From: Lachnospiraceae bacterium NC2008
Lineage (GTDB): Bacteria > Bacillota > Clostridia > Lachnospirales > Lachnospiraceae
DNA: 64,000 bases
Direction: 5' to 3'
NCBI GenBank assembly: GCA_000687675.1
Contig: JHWS01000010.1
Coordinates: forward strand, 17,133-81,132
The notes beneath the pieces are model-generated. The model saw only the letters and a program-made list of their open reading frames with translations, ran no database searches and was not told where the DNA came from. The translations under genes and the position numbers were made by a program. Each line of letters opens with the position of its first letter. The stretch's first letter is position 1. Below are positions 10,093 to 18,008 of this stretch, piece after piece.

Positions 10093-12132
10093 ATGGCTGA
10101 AAGTATAATAGATATTGGGCAGGATGAATATGGTTTGATGTCAGCAGAAGCGAAGAGTGCGATGGAGAAGTCGCCGATTCCTTTTGCTGTTTATTATATG
10201 GAAAACGGAAGATATAAGATATATCTTGTATCTGATGGTTTATGCCGCTTATTCGAGGAAAGCAGGCAGCAACATCTTGAAAGGATTACCAGCGAAGATC
10301 CATTCTGTAACCTTCCAAGAAGTGAATCTAAAGAATTACTTAGAAATATCAGTGAATTCGTAGAAAGAAATATCCCTTTTAATGTTATATATCATACATT
10401 TACGCGGGCAGGCAGACGTATTATGATTCACAGTATTGCTCACGATATGTATACAGAAGATGGCAAACGATATGCCATCGTTAGTTTTGATGATGAGTCT
10501 GACGATAAAGCACAGTTTCTTTTCCAGGATAAGGATGACGAAGAAACAACAGTATTAGCTAGTTTGTGCAATGACTATACTACAATTTGGCTTGTAGACT
10601 CAGAAGATAGAACAGTAAAGCTGATAAGAGTAAACAGGAAGTATCCGGAAATTAAGGAGTTTGTCAGCACAACAGCCTCATTTGTAGATTTTGAGCTATG
10701 TAAGAAGGCAACAATTAATAAATTTGTAGAAGCAGAAGACAGAGACAGAGTCCTTAAGATGCTTACTATAGATAATCTTCGTAACAATGTAAAAGATGAT
10801 GAGGTTTATACCATAACTTTCAGACGTGTAAGTATAGAGGGCGAAACCAGCCATCTTCAGCTTTGTGTCAGCAAGGTGGTAATAAACGGTCAGGAAAATT
10901 TTGTTATAGGAATTCGAGATGTAAAAGCTCTTGTTAAGCAGGAGGTAGAATTCCAGGAGAAACTTCAAAAGACTATGGAGAAGGTTGAGGCTGCAGACAA
11001 GGCAAAATCTTCATTCCTCTTTAATATGTCACACGATATCCGTACACCAATTAATGCAATTATCGGATTTACAGAGCTTGCTGAGACCTATGAGGACAAT
11101 ACAAAGAAGCGTAAGGAATGCATAGATAATGTAAAACTGGCAAGTCGTCAGCTTCTTAATATACTTAATGATGTTTTAGAGATGGCCCGTATCGAAAGCG
11201 GTACCATGACCATCGAGACAGATGTAGAAGATACAGTAGTATTCCATGATTCGTGGATGGCTATGTTTGATGCTGAGTTTAAGAAGAAGAAGCTAAATAT
11301 CCGGGAGGAATTTGGGGTTAACAGCAGATATCTTTATATGGACTGGACCCATCTTTCTGAGATATTCATGAATATTATAAGCAATGCCATAAAGTATACC
11401 CCAGAAGGTGGTATTATCACTGTTAAGTCAAGAGAACTTCCTGGCAGATACAGCGAAGAGTGTATTATAGAAACAGTATTTGAAGATACCGGTATAGGTA
11501 TGTCTCAGGAGTTTGTAGACAGAGCATTTGAAGAATTCTCAAGAGAGCGTAATACAACATTAAGTGGTATACAGGGTACAGGACTTGGCCTTGCTATAGT
11601 TAAACATATTGTAGACCTTATGGAAGGTACTATAGTAATAGAAAGTGCTATCGGTGAAGGAACCAAGGTTACACTTCGTACTCCTCATAAGATAGGTTCT
11701 AAGGACCAGATATCTCCTCATTTTGAGCTGAAGAATGAAATTAAGGCCCTTAAGGGTAAGCGTATCCTTCTTGCAGAGGATAATGATATCAATGCGGAGA
11801 TAGCTATGGAAATCCTTCGTAAAGTAGGTATGATTGTTGACAGGGCTGAAGATGGAGTAATCTGTATAGATATGCTTAAGAAGGCACCTGTAGGAACCTA
11901 TGATGCTATCCTTATGGATATCCAGATGCCTAATATGGACGGTTACAGGGCAACTCATGAGATCCGCTGCATGGCTCAAAAGTCCAAGGCGTCTATCCCT
12001 ATACTTGCTATGACCGCCAATGCATTCAAAGAAGATGCACAAAAAGCCATAGCTTCCGGTATGAACGGACATATAGCCAAGCCAATAGATTTAAACAGGC
12101 TTATGAATATGCTTGAAGCTGTGATGCGATAA
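10093..12132 (+). CDS. cytosolic hybrid sensor histidine kinase with C-terminal receiver
   Basis: A 679-residue signalling protein with no membrane helix. Residues about 20-290 form two probable PAS-like sensory regions (KSPIPFAVYYMENGRYKIYLVSDGLCRLF; later TTIWLVDSEDRTVKLIRV). A coiled linker leads to the dimerisation/phosphoacceptor helix with H314 in FLFNMSHDIRTPINAIIGF. The ATPase domain shows the N-box NIISNAIKYTPEGG, G1 FEDTGIGMS and G2 GTGLGLAIVKHI. The receiver (about 555-675) has RILLAEDNDINAEIA, the phosphoacceptor aspartate in AILMDIQMPNMDG (about 609), and AKPID. It lacks an HPt or DNA-binding output, so the downstream partner must be elsewhere. It is a monocistronic-looking gene upstream of the thiT riboswitch. 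Confidence 0.93.
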   Translation: MAESIIDIGQDEYGLMSAEAKSAMEKSPIPFAVYYMENGRYKIYLVSDGLCRLFEESRQQHLERITSEDPFCNLPRSESKELLRNISEFVERNIPFNVIYHTFTRAGRRIMIHSIAHDMYTEDGKRYAIVSFDDESDDKAQFLFQDKDDEETTVLASLCNDYTTIWLVDSEDRTVKLIRVNRKYPEIKEFVSTTASFVDFELCKKATINKFVEAEDRDRVLKMLTIDNLRNNVKDDEVYTITFRRVSIEGETSHLQLCVSKVVINGQENFVIGIRDVKALVKQEVEFQEKLQKTMEKVEAADKAKSSFLFNMSHDIRTPINAIIGFTELAETYEDNTKKRKECIDNVKLASRQLLNILNDVLEMARIESGTMTIETDVEDTVVFHDSWMAMFDAEFKKKKLNIREEFGVNSRYLYMDWTHLSEIFMNIISNAIKYTPEGGIITVKSRELPGRYSEECIIETVFEDTGIGMSQEFVDRAFEEFSRERNTTLSGIQGTGLGLAIVKHIVDLMEGTIVIESAIGEGTKVTLRTPHKIGSKDQISPHFELKNEIKALKGKRILLAEDNDINAEIAMEILRKVGMIVDRAEDGVICIDMLKKAPVGTYDAILMDIQMPNMDGYRATHEIRCMAQKSKASIPILAMTANAFKEDAQKAIASGMNGHIAKPIDLNRLMNMLEAVMR

Positions 12133-12187
12133 ATTAACGATTGACAATTAAATAAAAATGCAATAGGCTATCAGATGACAATAATAT

Positions 12188-12272
12188 AAATGCTAGGGGC
12201 GCATGTGCTGAGATCATTGAAAAATGAACCCTTATTACTTGAACCGGATAATACCGGCGTAAGGAAGCTTAT
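12188..12272 (+). ncRNA. TPP riboswitch aptamer (THI element)
   Basis: The conserved THI core is present in order: AGGGGCGC, GTGCTGAGAT, AACCCTTATTACTTGAACC, GGATAATACCGGCGTAAGGAAG. It lies directly upstream of thiT. The thi-box binds thiamine pyrophosphate and normally lowers expression when TPP is abundant. Any reading frame across it is spurious. Confidence 0.95.
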
Positions 12273-12337
12273 ATATATGCTGTGGCTTAGAGCCATTAGT
12301 TCACATTGTGAACAGCATATAATAAATTATGATGCAT

Positions 12338-12371
12338 ATCCTCCTGGCAGAGAATACAGGAGGATTTTTTT
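12338..12371 (+). terminator. riboswitch expression platform: terminator overlapping the thiT ribosome site
   Basis: Arms ATCCTCCT (12338-12345) and AGGAGGAT (12358-12365) enclose a 12-base loop and are followed by a T-run to 12371, with the thiT ATG at 12372. The second arm is itself the Shine-Dalgarno AGGAGG, and the T-run is the spacer to the start codon. Formation of the hairpin would therefore both end transcription and hide the ribosome site. Upstream, TATATGCTGT / ACAGCATATA can form a further stem. Confidence 0.88.
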
Positions 12372-13061
12372 ATGTCTAAATTTATTAAACTAATCGAAGA
12401 GGACGGCTATTCATACTATGCAATGACAAAATCAGGCTATATTGCTTTAATTGTGCTTATGATCTTATTCATAGCTGTTGCTGCTCTTATTATCGGAAAG
12501 AGACAGAAGGCAAATAAGCTTGGAGCTAAGTCTCTTGCATTTGCAGGTATAGCTCTTGCCCTTGCCTTTGTTACTTCTTACATCAAGTTTGAAATGCCTA
12601 TGGGTGGTAGTGTAACGCTCTTTAGTATGTTCTTTATAACAATTATTGGTTATATATATGGTATTAATGTTGGCCTTATTACAGCATTTGCCTATTCACT
12701 TCTTCAGTTTATACAAAGTGGTGGTACATATTTCCTTACACCATTCCAGACTTGCTGTGACTACTTCTTAGCATTCACAGCTCTTGGCGTAGCAGGTTTC
12801 TGGTACAAGAAGAAACACGGACTTGTTATAGGTTATGTTGTAGCTTGCATCGTAAGAGGTCTTTTCCACACAATCGGTGGTTACATGTACTGGATGGACT
12901 ATATGCCAAAGAGCTTCCCAAAGAGTCTCGCATCAATCTATCCAATCGTATACAACTACTTCTATATCCTTGTTGAGATGATTGTTACACTTATCGTAAT
13001 CAACCTTCCACCAGTTAAGAAGGCAATTAAAAAGGTAGTAGATCTTGCACAGAACAATTAA
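12372..13061 (+). CDS. thiT: thiamine ECF transporter substrate-binding (S) component
   Basis: A 229-residue integral membrane protein with about six helices. It matches the ThiT family: FEMPMGGSVTLFSMFFITIIGYIYG, GLITAFAYSLLQFIQSGG, and the later FHTIGGYMYWMDYMP. ThiT binds thiamine with high affinity and works with the shared EcfA/EcfA'/EcfT energising module, which is not in this window. The family is commonly under TPP control, and here the aptamer and terminator directly precede it. An N-terminal extension with one extra helix (YIALIVLMILFIAVAALIIG) precedes the ThiT core. The start ATG is fixed by the AGGAGG in the terminator arm. Confidence 0.95.
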   Translation: MSKFIKLIEEDGYSYYAMTKSGYIALIVLMILFIAVAALIIGKRQKANKLGAKSLAFAGIALALAFVTSYIKFEMPMGGSVTLFSMFFITIIGYIYGINVGLITAFAYSLLQFIQSGGTYFLTPFQTCCDYFLAFTALGVAGFWYKKKHGLVIGYVVACIVRGLFHTIGGYMYWMDYMPKSFPKSLASIYPIVYNYFYILVEMIVTLIVINLPPVKKAIKKVVDLAQNN

Positions 13062-13109
13062 TAAAATATAAGAACGTTACTCCACCCCTTGGGGTAACAG
13101 ACTTTATTA

Positions 13110-13150
13110 AAGCATGGGGCCGGCAAATATGCTCGCCCCATGCTTATTTT
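13110..13150 (+). terminator. Rho-independent terminator of thiT
   Basis: An 11-base GC-rich stem AAGCATGGGGC / GCCCCATGCTT is followed by ATTTTT. A smaller GTTAC...GTAAC hairpin with a CCCC/GGGG core precedes it. Confidence 0.9.
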
Positions 13151-13168
13151 TGTGGTAGAATATGTGTC

Positions 13169-13666
13169 ATGGACGATAGAGATAATCAGATGTCATTATT
13201 TGATATGCTTGATGATAACAGCAGTATGTTTATGTCAAGTGATGACGATTTTATAAGCGTAGATGAATATGAGGAAAGAAGGCAGCAGGGCACTTTAGAT
13301 GAGCCTGTTGTAGACAGTGTCAGCCAGGACGATGTTAGCAAAGACAAGGCCGAAGTAGATGTCGTAGCCAGCGAGAAAGCCGCTTCAGTTACTTATAAGG
13401 CCCAGGAAGCTGTTGATACTAAAGAGGACAAGGTTGATCAGGCTATTAATAAAGCCTTATCTACACCTGTAAGCCGTGCCAAGGGCATAAATCTTACTAT
13501 TAAGGAAGCATTTGGCCCATATGAAGCAGGTCAGAGCTTAGCACTAATATCTTATACTACGGATAATGAAGGAATAATAAGAGCTCTTTTCCAGACTCAG
13601 TCAGGAAGAATCATCTCCCTTATGTATCCTAATTTCGAGGAATACAAGAAGGTTTGGGGAGTATAA
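13169..13666 (+). CDS. small protein of unknown function
   Basis: A 165-residue soluble protein with a two-part make-up. Residues 1-110 are an acidic, low-complexity, probably disordered stretch opening with MDDRDNQMSLFDMLDDNSSMF. The C-terminal 60 residues look folded (INLTIKEAFGPYEAGQSLALISYTTDNEGIIRALFQTQSGRII...). I do not recognise the fold. No Shine-Dalgarno precedes the ATG. Instead, a TGTGGTAGAAT element resembling an extended -10 box ends about seven bases before the start, so the message may be leaderless. It lies between the thiT terminator and two GC-rich structured elements. Confidence 0.65.
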   Translation: MDDRDNQMSLFDMLDDNSSMFMSSDDDFISVDEYEERRQQGTLDEPVVDSVSQDDVSKDKAEVDVVASEKAASVTYKAQEAVDTKEDKVDQAINKALSTPVSRAKGINLTIKEAFGPYEAGQSLALISYTTDNEGIIRALFQTQSGRIISLMYPNFEEYKKVWGV

Positions 13667-13667
13667 T

Positions 13668-13756
13668 ATGCGCAGGCCCGTGCAGAGTAATATCCCGGCT
13701 AAAGCCGGGCACGGGCCGCGCAGCGAGTAGATGAGACTGCGTCTCTCTACTCGATT
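13668..13756 (+). repeat. GC-rich structured element, copy 1
   Basis: About 89 bases in two hairpins. The first pairs GCGC-A-GGCCCGTGC with GCACGGGCC-GCGC around an inner CCCGGC-TAAA-GCCGGG hairpin. The second pairs CGAGTAG..GAGAC with GTCTC.CTACTCG. It ends CTCGATT. It is far richer in GC than its surroundings and starts two bases after the upstream stop codon. Confidence 0.7.
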
Positions 13757-13811
13757 AAAATAAAACAGGCCCGAAGGTTAACTTAGTTACACCAACAGGT
13801 CTGTTATTTTT

Positions 13812-13897
13812 ATGCGCAGGCTCGCGTGTGGAAAAATCCCGGCTAAAACCGGGCGCGACCCGCGCGGCCAGAAGGTGGGGCACCCTCCTTCTCGATT
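13812..13897 (+). repeat. GC-rich structured element, copy 2
   Basis: The same architecture as copy 1 with compensating changes. The outer stem is GCGC-A-GG.TCGCG with CGCGA.CC.CGCGC around CCCGG-CTAAAA-CCGGG. The second hairpin is AGAAGG / CCTTCT. It again ends CTCGATT. An AT-rich hairpin (AAAATAA..CAG / CTGTTATTTT) lies between the copies and could terminate transcription from both sides. Confidence 0.7.
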
Positions 13898-13912
13898 TTG
13901 ATTTATTATATC

Positions 13913-14227
13913 TTATTCGTTAAATACTCTGAATGAACAAATGAATGGGATAAGCTTATCTTCTTCATTTACTGCATTAACAATACCTACTATCATAAGT
14001 ATTACTATAACTACGTGAACAACATTAAGGACTATACCAAAGATAACTCCTATTACTGGAACGAACCAGAAGATGTTACCAATTACACCAAGAAGTAATC
14101 CTGCAACACCAAGTACAAAGCCCTGGTTCTTGTGATTAAGTGACGCATTGGCATCCCCTGCAAGTGCAGCTATAATCCAGCCAATGAATGTGCAGTAGTA
14201 AAGCACGTTAGTAGTTTTCTCGTTCAT
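13913..14227 (-). CDS. small membrane protein, DUF4870-like
   Basis: A minus-strand protein of 104 residues. I start it at MNEKTTNVLYY because AAAGGAG lies eight bases upstream; a longer reading from 14257 lacks a ribosome site. It has three hydrophobic segments: YYCTFIGWIIAALAG, GFVLGVAGLLLGVIGNIFWFVPVIGVIFGIVL and VVHVVIVILMIVGIVNAV. This is the arrangement of the DUF4870/Tic20-like family, whose function is not established. The gene is convergent with the unknown protein at 13169, with the GC-rich elements between them. The tRNA-Lys lies upstream on the same strand. Confidence 0.75.
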   Translation of the reverse strand: MNEKTTNVLYYCTFIGWIIAALAGDANASLNHKNQGFVLGVAGLLLGVIGNIFWFVPVIGVIFGIVLNVVHVVIVILMIVGIVNAVNEEDKLIPFICSFRVFNE

Positions 14228-14322
14228 AACATTAGCTCCTTTCATTATTAGAAGCAAATGTCATCGTCATAAGCCCTTTTATGATATTTGCCCCTTTTTT
14301 CCCTTTTGTTAGATGTTAAAAT

Positions 14323-14368
14323 AAAAAGTCCGACCCCAGCACTCTCGAGGTGCCAAAACCGAACTTTG
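14323..14368 (-). terminator. probable terminator after tRNA-Lys (minus strand)
   Basis: On the minus strand, AAAGT..GG.. pairs with ..GGACTTTTT around an inner GGCAC-CTCGAGA-GTGC hairpin, followed by a T-run. It starts just after the tRNA. Confidence 0.6.
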
Positions 14369-14372
14369 AGAA

Positions 14373-14445
14373 TGCACCGCCAGGGGTTCGAACCCTGGAC
14401 ACCCTGATTAAGAGTCAGGTGCTCTACCAACTGAGCTAGCGGTGC
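14373..14445 (-). tRNA. tRNA-Lys, anticodon CTT
   Basis: A 73-base cloverleaf on the minus strand: acceptor GCACCGC/GCGGTGC with discriminator A, D-arm GCTC..GAGC, anticodon arm CCTGA-CTCTTAA-TCAGG (CTT), T-arm CAGGG-TTCGAAC-CCCTG. CCA is not encoded. Confidence 0.95.
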
Positions 14446-14667
14446 GTATGCTTTATTGTTTCGCATTTATCAACGCGCAAGTTGTATTATATTATAGTGT
14501 CTATAACTTTTCAAGTACTTTTTTATAAAAAAATGGAAAATATATGAAAATAATGATAAAGTGGTATTTGTAACAGCACAAAACCTAGGAAATTAGCGAT
14601 TTATTATTTATAAAATACGGCTTTATATGTTTAATATAGTGAAGGCCGGGGTATTTTTGGAGATATA

Positions 14668-15435
14668 ATGATATTTGATAGCCATGCACATTATAATTCG
14701 GAGGCATTTGACCAGGATAGGGAAGAAGTTTTAGCTTCCATGGCCCCTGCCGGAGTAAGCAGGATTATGAATGTAGCAGCAGAGATGGATTCTATAGACC
14801 AGATTATAGAACTTACAGAGAAATATCCATATATATATGGGGCCCTTGGTATCCACCCTAGCGAGTGCCAGCCTCTTACTAATGAATATTTGGACTATAT
14901 AAAGAAGGAAATACTTGCTCACGATAAGATAAGAGCCCTTGGAGAGATTGGACTTGATTATCACTGGCCTGATCCTACAAAAGAGGTTCAGAAGAAGTGG
15001 TTCGATGCCCAGCTTGATATGGCAAAAGAACTGAACATGCCAGTAATCATTCACTCCAGAGATGCCTGCAAGGACACTATGAACATCTTATCAGCTCACA
15101 AGGACATCACAGGTATCATCCACTGCTTTTCTTATACAAAAGAAACAGCCCTTCAGTATGTGGATATGGGCTACGTAATTGGAGTAGGTGGAGTAGTTAC
15201 CTTTAAAAATGCCAGCAAACTTAAAGAAGCAGTTAAAGCACTTCCTCTTGATAAGATAGTTCTTGAAACAGACTGCCCTTATATGGCTCCAACACCATAC
15301 CGAGGTGAGAGAAATGACTCCAGATATATCTCTCTTGTAATAGATGAGATAGCCAGTTTAAAGGGTATTGACAGGGAAGAGGTTGAGGAAACCTGCTATA
15401 AGACAACCTGCAAGGTTTATAACCTTCCAGAGTAA
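14668..15435 (+). CDS. tatD: TatD-family metal-dependent hydrolase
   Basis: A 255-residue TIM-barrel hydrolase of the TatD family, known for 3'-5' exonuclease/DNase activity on DNA and RNA. Metal-binding and family motifs appear in order: FDSHAHYN, ALGEIGLDYHWPDP, MPVIIHSRDA, TGIIHCFSY and IVLETDCPYMAP. The length is normal. The ATG follows TTTTGGAGATATA. The next gene, rsmA, begins 38 bases later, and the pairing of tatD with rsmA is common in Firmicutes. The two and the following acyltransferase may form one transcript. Confidence 0.95.
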   Translation: MIFDSHAHYNSEAFDQDREEVLASMAPAGVSRIMNVAAEMDSIDQIIELTEKYPYIYGALGIHPSECQPLTNEYLDYIKKEILAHDKIRALGEIGLDYHWPDPTKEVQKKWFDAQLDMAKELNMPVIIHSRDACKDTMNILSAHKDITGIIHCFSYTKETALQYVDMGYVIGVGGVVTFKNASKLKEAVKALPLDKIVLETDCPYMAPTPYRGERNDSRYISLVIDEIASLKGIDREEVEETCYKTTCKVYNLPE

Positions 15436-15473
15436 GAAATAGTATTAGTTATAGAAAGAGAAGGATAGGAAAT

Positions 15474-16334
15474 TTGCCAACACTTGGAACACCAACTGCC
15501 ACAGCGGCAGTAATTAATAAATACAACTTTCATTTTGCTAAGAAATTCGGACAGAACTTCCTTATAGACAGGAGTATGCTTGAAAAGATTGTGGAAAGTG
15601 CGGATATTACTAAGGATGACACAGTCTTAGAGATTGGACCGGGTATCGGTACTATGACTCAGTATCTTGCAGAGAGCGCTAAGCAGGTTATAACTGTAGA
15701 GATTGACACTAACCTTATTCCTATCCTTAGGGATACTTTGTCTGATTACGACAATATAACTATTATAAATGAAGACATACTTAAGCTTGATCTTAACAAG
15801 CTTGTTGATGATTATAATGAAGGAAAGCCGGTTAAGGTAGTAGCTAACCTTCCTTACTATATTACAACACCTATTATTATGGGTCTTCTTGAGAAGCATG
15901 TGCCTCTTGAAAGCATAACTATTATGGTGCAGAAAGAGGTTGCTGACAGGATGCAGGTTGGTCCTGGAACTAAGGACTACGGAGCATTGTCTCTGGCTGT
16001 TCAGTACTATGCTAAGCCTGAGATTACAGCTCAGGTTCCACCAGAGTGCTTTATGCCCCGTCCCAATGTATCAAGTACTGTTATCAAGCTTACACTTTAT
16101 GATAAGCCACCGGTTGAAGTTAAGGATCCGGCTCATATGTTTAAGCTGGTAAGAGCTTCATTTAATCAGCGTAGAAAAACCTTATCTAACGGACTTTCCA
16201 ACGATAAGAGCCTGGGGCTTACAAGAGACGATGTAGTAGCTGCTCTTGAAACTATGGGGCTTAGCGCAACTATAAGAGGTGAAGTTCTGACTTTGGAGCA
16301 GTTTGCCCAGCTTTCAGATTTATTAAAGAAGTAA
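15474..16334 (+). CDS. rsmA: 16S rRNA (adenine1518/1519-N6)-dimethyltransferase
   Basis: A 286-residue KsgA/RsmA methyltransferase that dimethylates two adjacent adenines in helix 45 of 16S rRNA during late small-subunit assembly, using S-adenosylmethionine. Motifs: KKFGQNFLID, the SAM site LEIGPGIGTMTQYLAE, acidic VEID, the catalytic NLPYYITTP, and a C-terminal FNQRRKTLSNGL helix. The TTG start is preferred: it follows GAAGGATAGGAAA and gives the usual short N-terminus before the KYNF..FGQNFL segment. It lies seven bases before the acyltransferase gene. Confidence 0.96.
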   Translation: MPTLGTPTATAAVINKYNFHFAKKFGQNFLIDRSMLEKIVESADITKDDTVLEIGPGIGTMTQYLAESAKQVITVEIDTNLIPILRDTLSDYDNITIINEDILKLDLNKLVDDYNEGKPVKVVANLPYYITTPIIMGLLEKHVPLESITIMVQKEVADRMQVGPGTKDYGALSLAVQYYAKPEITAQVPPECFMPRPNVSSTVIKLTLYDKPPVEVKDPAHMFKLVRASFNQRRKTLSNGLSNDKSLGLTRDDVVAALETMGLSATIRGEVLTLEQFAQLSDLLKK

Positions 16335-16341
16335 ATCAAAT

Positions 16342-17766
16342 ATGTTATTTCCAAGTAAAGAATTCTTATTTATATTTTTGCCAGTAGTTCTGGCTGTATA
16401 TTATCTGATTCTTCGTAAAACCAAGAATCTAAAGAATATCTGGCTTCTACTGGCCAGTCTCTTTTTCTATGCTTATGGAGAGCCGGTATATGTATATCTT
16501 ATGATAGGCACCGTGCTTGCTAACTATCTGTATGGCATATTGGTGGATAAATTCAGGGGTAAGAAGCCTTTGGTTTATATCATAATTGCAGCAATGGTTA
16601 TTACTAATCTGGGTATCCTTGGATATTTTAAATATTACAGATTTACTGTCCTACAGATAAACAGATTCGCCCATTCTAATATCTCAGTTCCAGAGATAGC
16701 ACTTCCAATTGGTATATCATTCTTTACCTTTCAGGCTATGAGTTATGTTTTTGACGTATACAGACAGAAGGGAAAGGTTCAATATAATCCTCTTAAGGTC
16801 GGCTTGTACATAGCACTGTTTCCACAGCTTATAGCAGGACCTATTGTCAGATATGAGACTATAGCTGATCAGATAGATAACAGAAAAGAGAATTTCGACG
16901 ATTTTTCCAAAGGTGTCTACAGATTTATGGTGGGACTATGTAAGAAGGTCCTTATAGCCAACAATCTTGCCATGGTTGCTGACAGTATCTTTGAAAGAGT
17001 AGGGGCAGCAGGTTTTGATGGAACTGTAGCCCTTGCATGGCTTGGTGGCATATCATATACACTTCAGATATTCTTTGATTTTGCCGGATATTCAGATATG
17101 GCTATAGGACTTGGCCAAATGTTTGGTTTCCACTTTGAAGAGAACTTCAATTATCCTTACATAGCCCACAATATTACTGACTTTTGGAGAAGATGGCATA
17201 TCTCTATGCAGACCTGGTTTAGGGACTATCTTTATTTCCCTATGGGTGGCAGCAGGGTGAAGATGCCTCGTCTTATCTTTAATATGTTTGTAGTCTGGTT
17301 ATGTACAGGTATATGGCACGGTGCCAATTGGACCTATCTTGCATGGGGAATATTAAACCTTTGCTTACTTCTTTTTGAACGATTTACTGGAATAGCTAAG
17401 AAGAAGAATATAATCCTCAGGTTATATACCCTAGTAGCTATAGTTGTAAGTATGGTAGTTTTCAGGTCTACAGGACTTGGCAGCGCGGCCAAGTATGTTA
17501 TGGCATTATTTGGTATTCATGTCACGGGGGCAGGCGCCGGCGTGGTGACTATATTCTTAAGAAGATACTGGATTTATTATATCTTTGCCATAGTGGCAGC
17601 AGTACCGGTGGTACCTTGGCTTGAGAAGAAGTTTAGCCAGAAGGAAGGCGCTACCGCTACAGTCTTTAACATAGTAGAGGGCTTTGTTCTTCTCTTTATG
17701 TTCTTATTTTCTATGACATTTATCTTCGGAAATGCCTATAGTCCGTTTATATACTTCAACTTTTAA
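16342..17766 (+). CDS. MBOAT-family membrane O-acyltransferase (AlgI-like)
   Basis: A 474-residue polytopic protein of the membrane-bound O-acyltransferase family. It opens with MLFPSKEFLFIFLPVVLAVYYL, typical of AlgI/PatA proteins. The conserved core has IALPIGISFFTFQAMSYVFDVYR, FFDFAGYSDMAIGLGQMFGF, DFWRRWHISMQTWFRDYLYFPMGGSR and the catalytic histidine in CTGIWHGANWTYLAWG (about 328). Such proteins carry acyl groups across the membrane to a partner that acetylates exopolysaccharide, peptidoglycan or other glycans. The usual partner, a DHHW/AlgJ-like protein, is at 24202-25335, not adjacent. The gene begins seven bases after rsmA and ends before a strong terminator. Confidence 0.93.
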   Translation: MLFPSKEFLFIFLPVVLAVYYLILRKTKNLKNIWLLLASLFFYAYGEPVYVYLMIGTVLANYLYGILVDKFRGKKPLVYIIIAAMVITNLGILGYFKYYRFTVLQINRFAHSNISVPEIALPIGISFFTFQAMSYVFDVYRQKGKVQYNPLKVGLYIALFPQLIAGPIVRYETIADQIDNRKENFDDFSKGVYRFMVGLCKKVLIANNLAMVADSIFERVGAAGFDGTVALAWLGGISYTLQIFFDFAGYSDMAIGLGQMFGFHFEENFNYPYIAHNITDFWRRWHISMQTWFRDYLYFPMGGSRVKMPRLIFNMFVVWLCTGIWHGANWTYLAWGILNLCLLLFERFTGIAKKKNIILRLYTLVAIVVSMVVFRSTGLGSAAKYVMALFGIHVTGAGAGVVTIFLRRYWIYYIFAIVAAVPVVPWLEKKFSQKEGATATVFNIVEGFVLLFMFLFSMTFIFGNAYSPFIYFNF

Positions 17767-17805
17767 GTTTCGAATACTTTTCGGATACGTGGCCGTAAAA
17801 GAGCT

Positions 17806-17865
17806 TGGGATTTCGTCTCCGCGGCAATTAATGTCGCAGATTAAACCCTAAGCCCTTTTTTGGCC
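17806..17865 (+). terminator. terminator after the acyltransferase gene
   Basis: A long hairpin: GCTTGGGATTT pairs with AAACCCTAAGC (one G.T pair, one mismatch), followed by CCTTTTTT. Confidence 0.8.
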
Positions 17866-17956
17866 ACTTTATTAGTGAAAATATAAACCAAATAAGTATA
17901 GTTAAAATTAGTAGAAAAATATTTTAAGATTTTTCTTGAAAAGAATTTTTAATTAG

Positions 17957-18004
17957 ATTAGCCTTTTCTTAGGACGTCCAAATCTTACCTAAGAGGAGGC
18001 TAAT
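17957..18004 (+). promoter_or_regulatory. 17-bp hairpin hiding the Shine-Dalgarno of the serine hydrolase gene
   Basis: ATTAGCCTTTTCTTAGG (17957-17973) pairs along its whole length with CCTAAGAGGAGGCTAAT (17988-18004), with two G.U pairs and a 14-base loop. The second arm contains the ribosome site AAGAGGAGG for the TTG start at 18009. The stem would block translation unless opened. It could alternatively be a DNA operator. Confidence 0.75.
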
Positions 18005-18008
18005 TTAA

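Noticed and set aside
12190..12393. 67-codon frame upstream of thiT
   Set aside because: It covers the TPP aptamer and terminator and has no ribosome site.
14248..14466. Minus-strand reading frame with AQLVEHLTLNQGVQGSNPWR
   Set aside because: This is the well-known false translation of a tRNA; the frame runs through tRNA-Lys.
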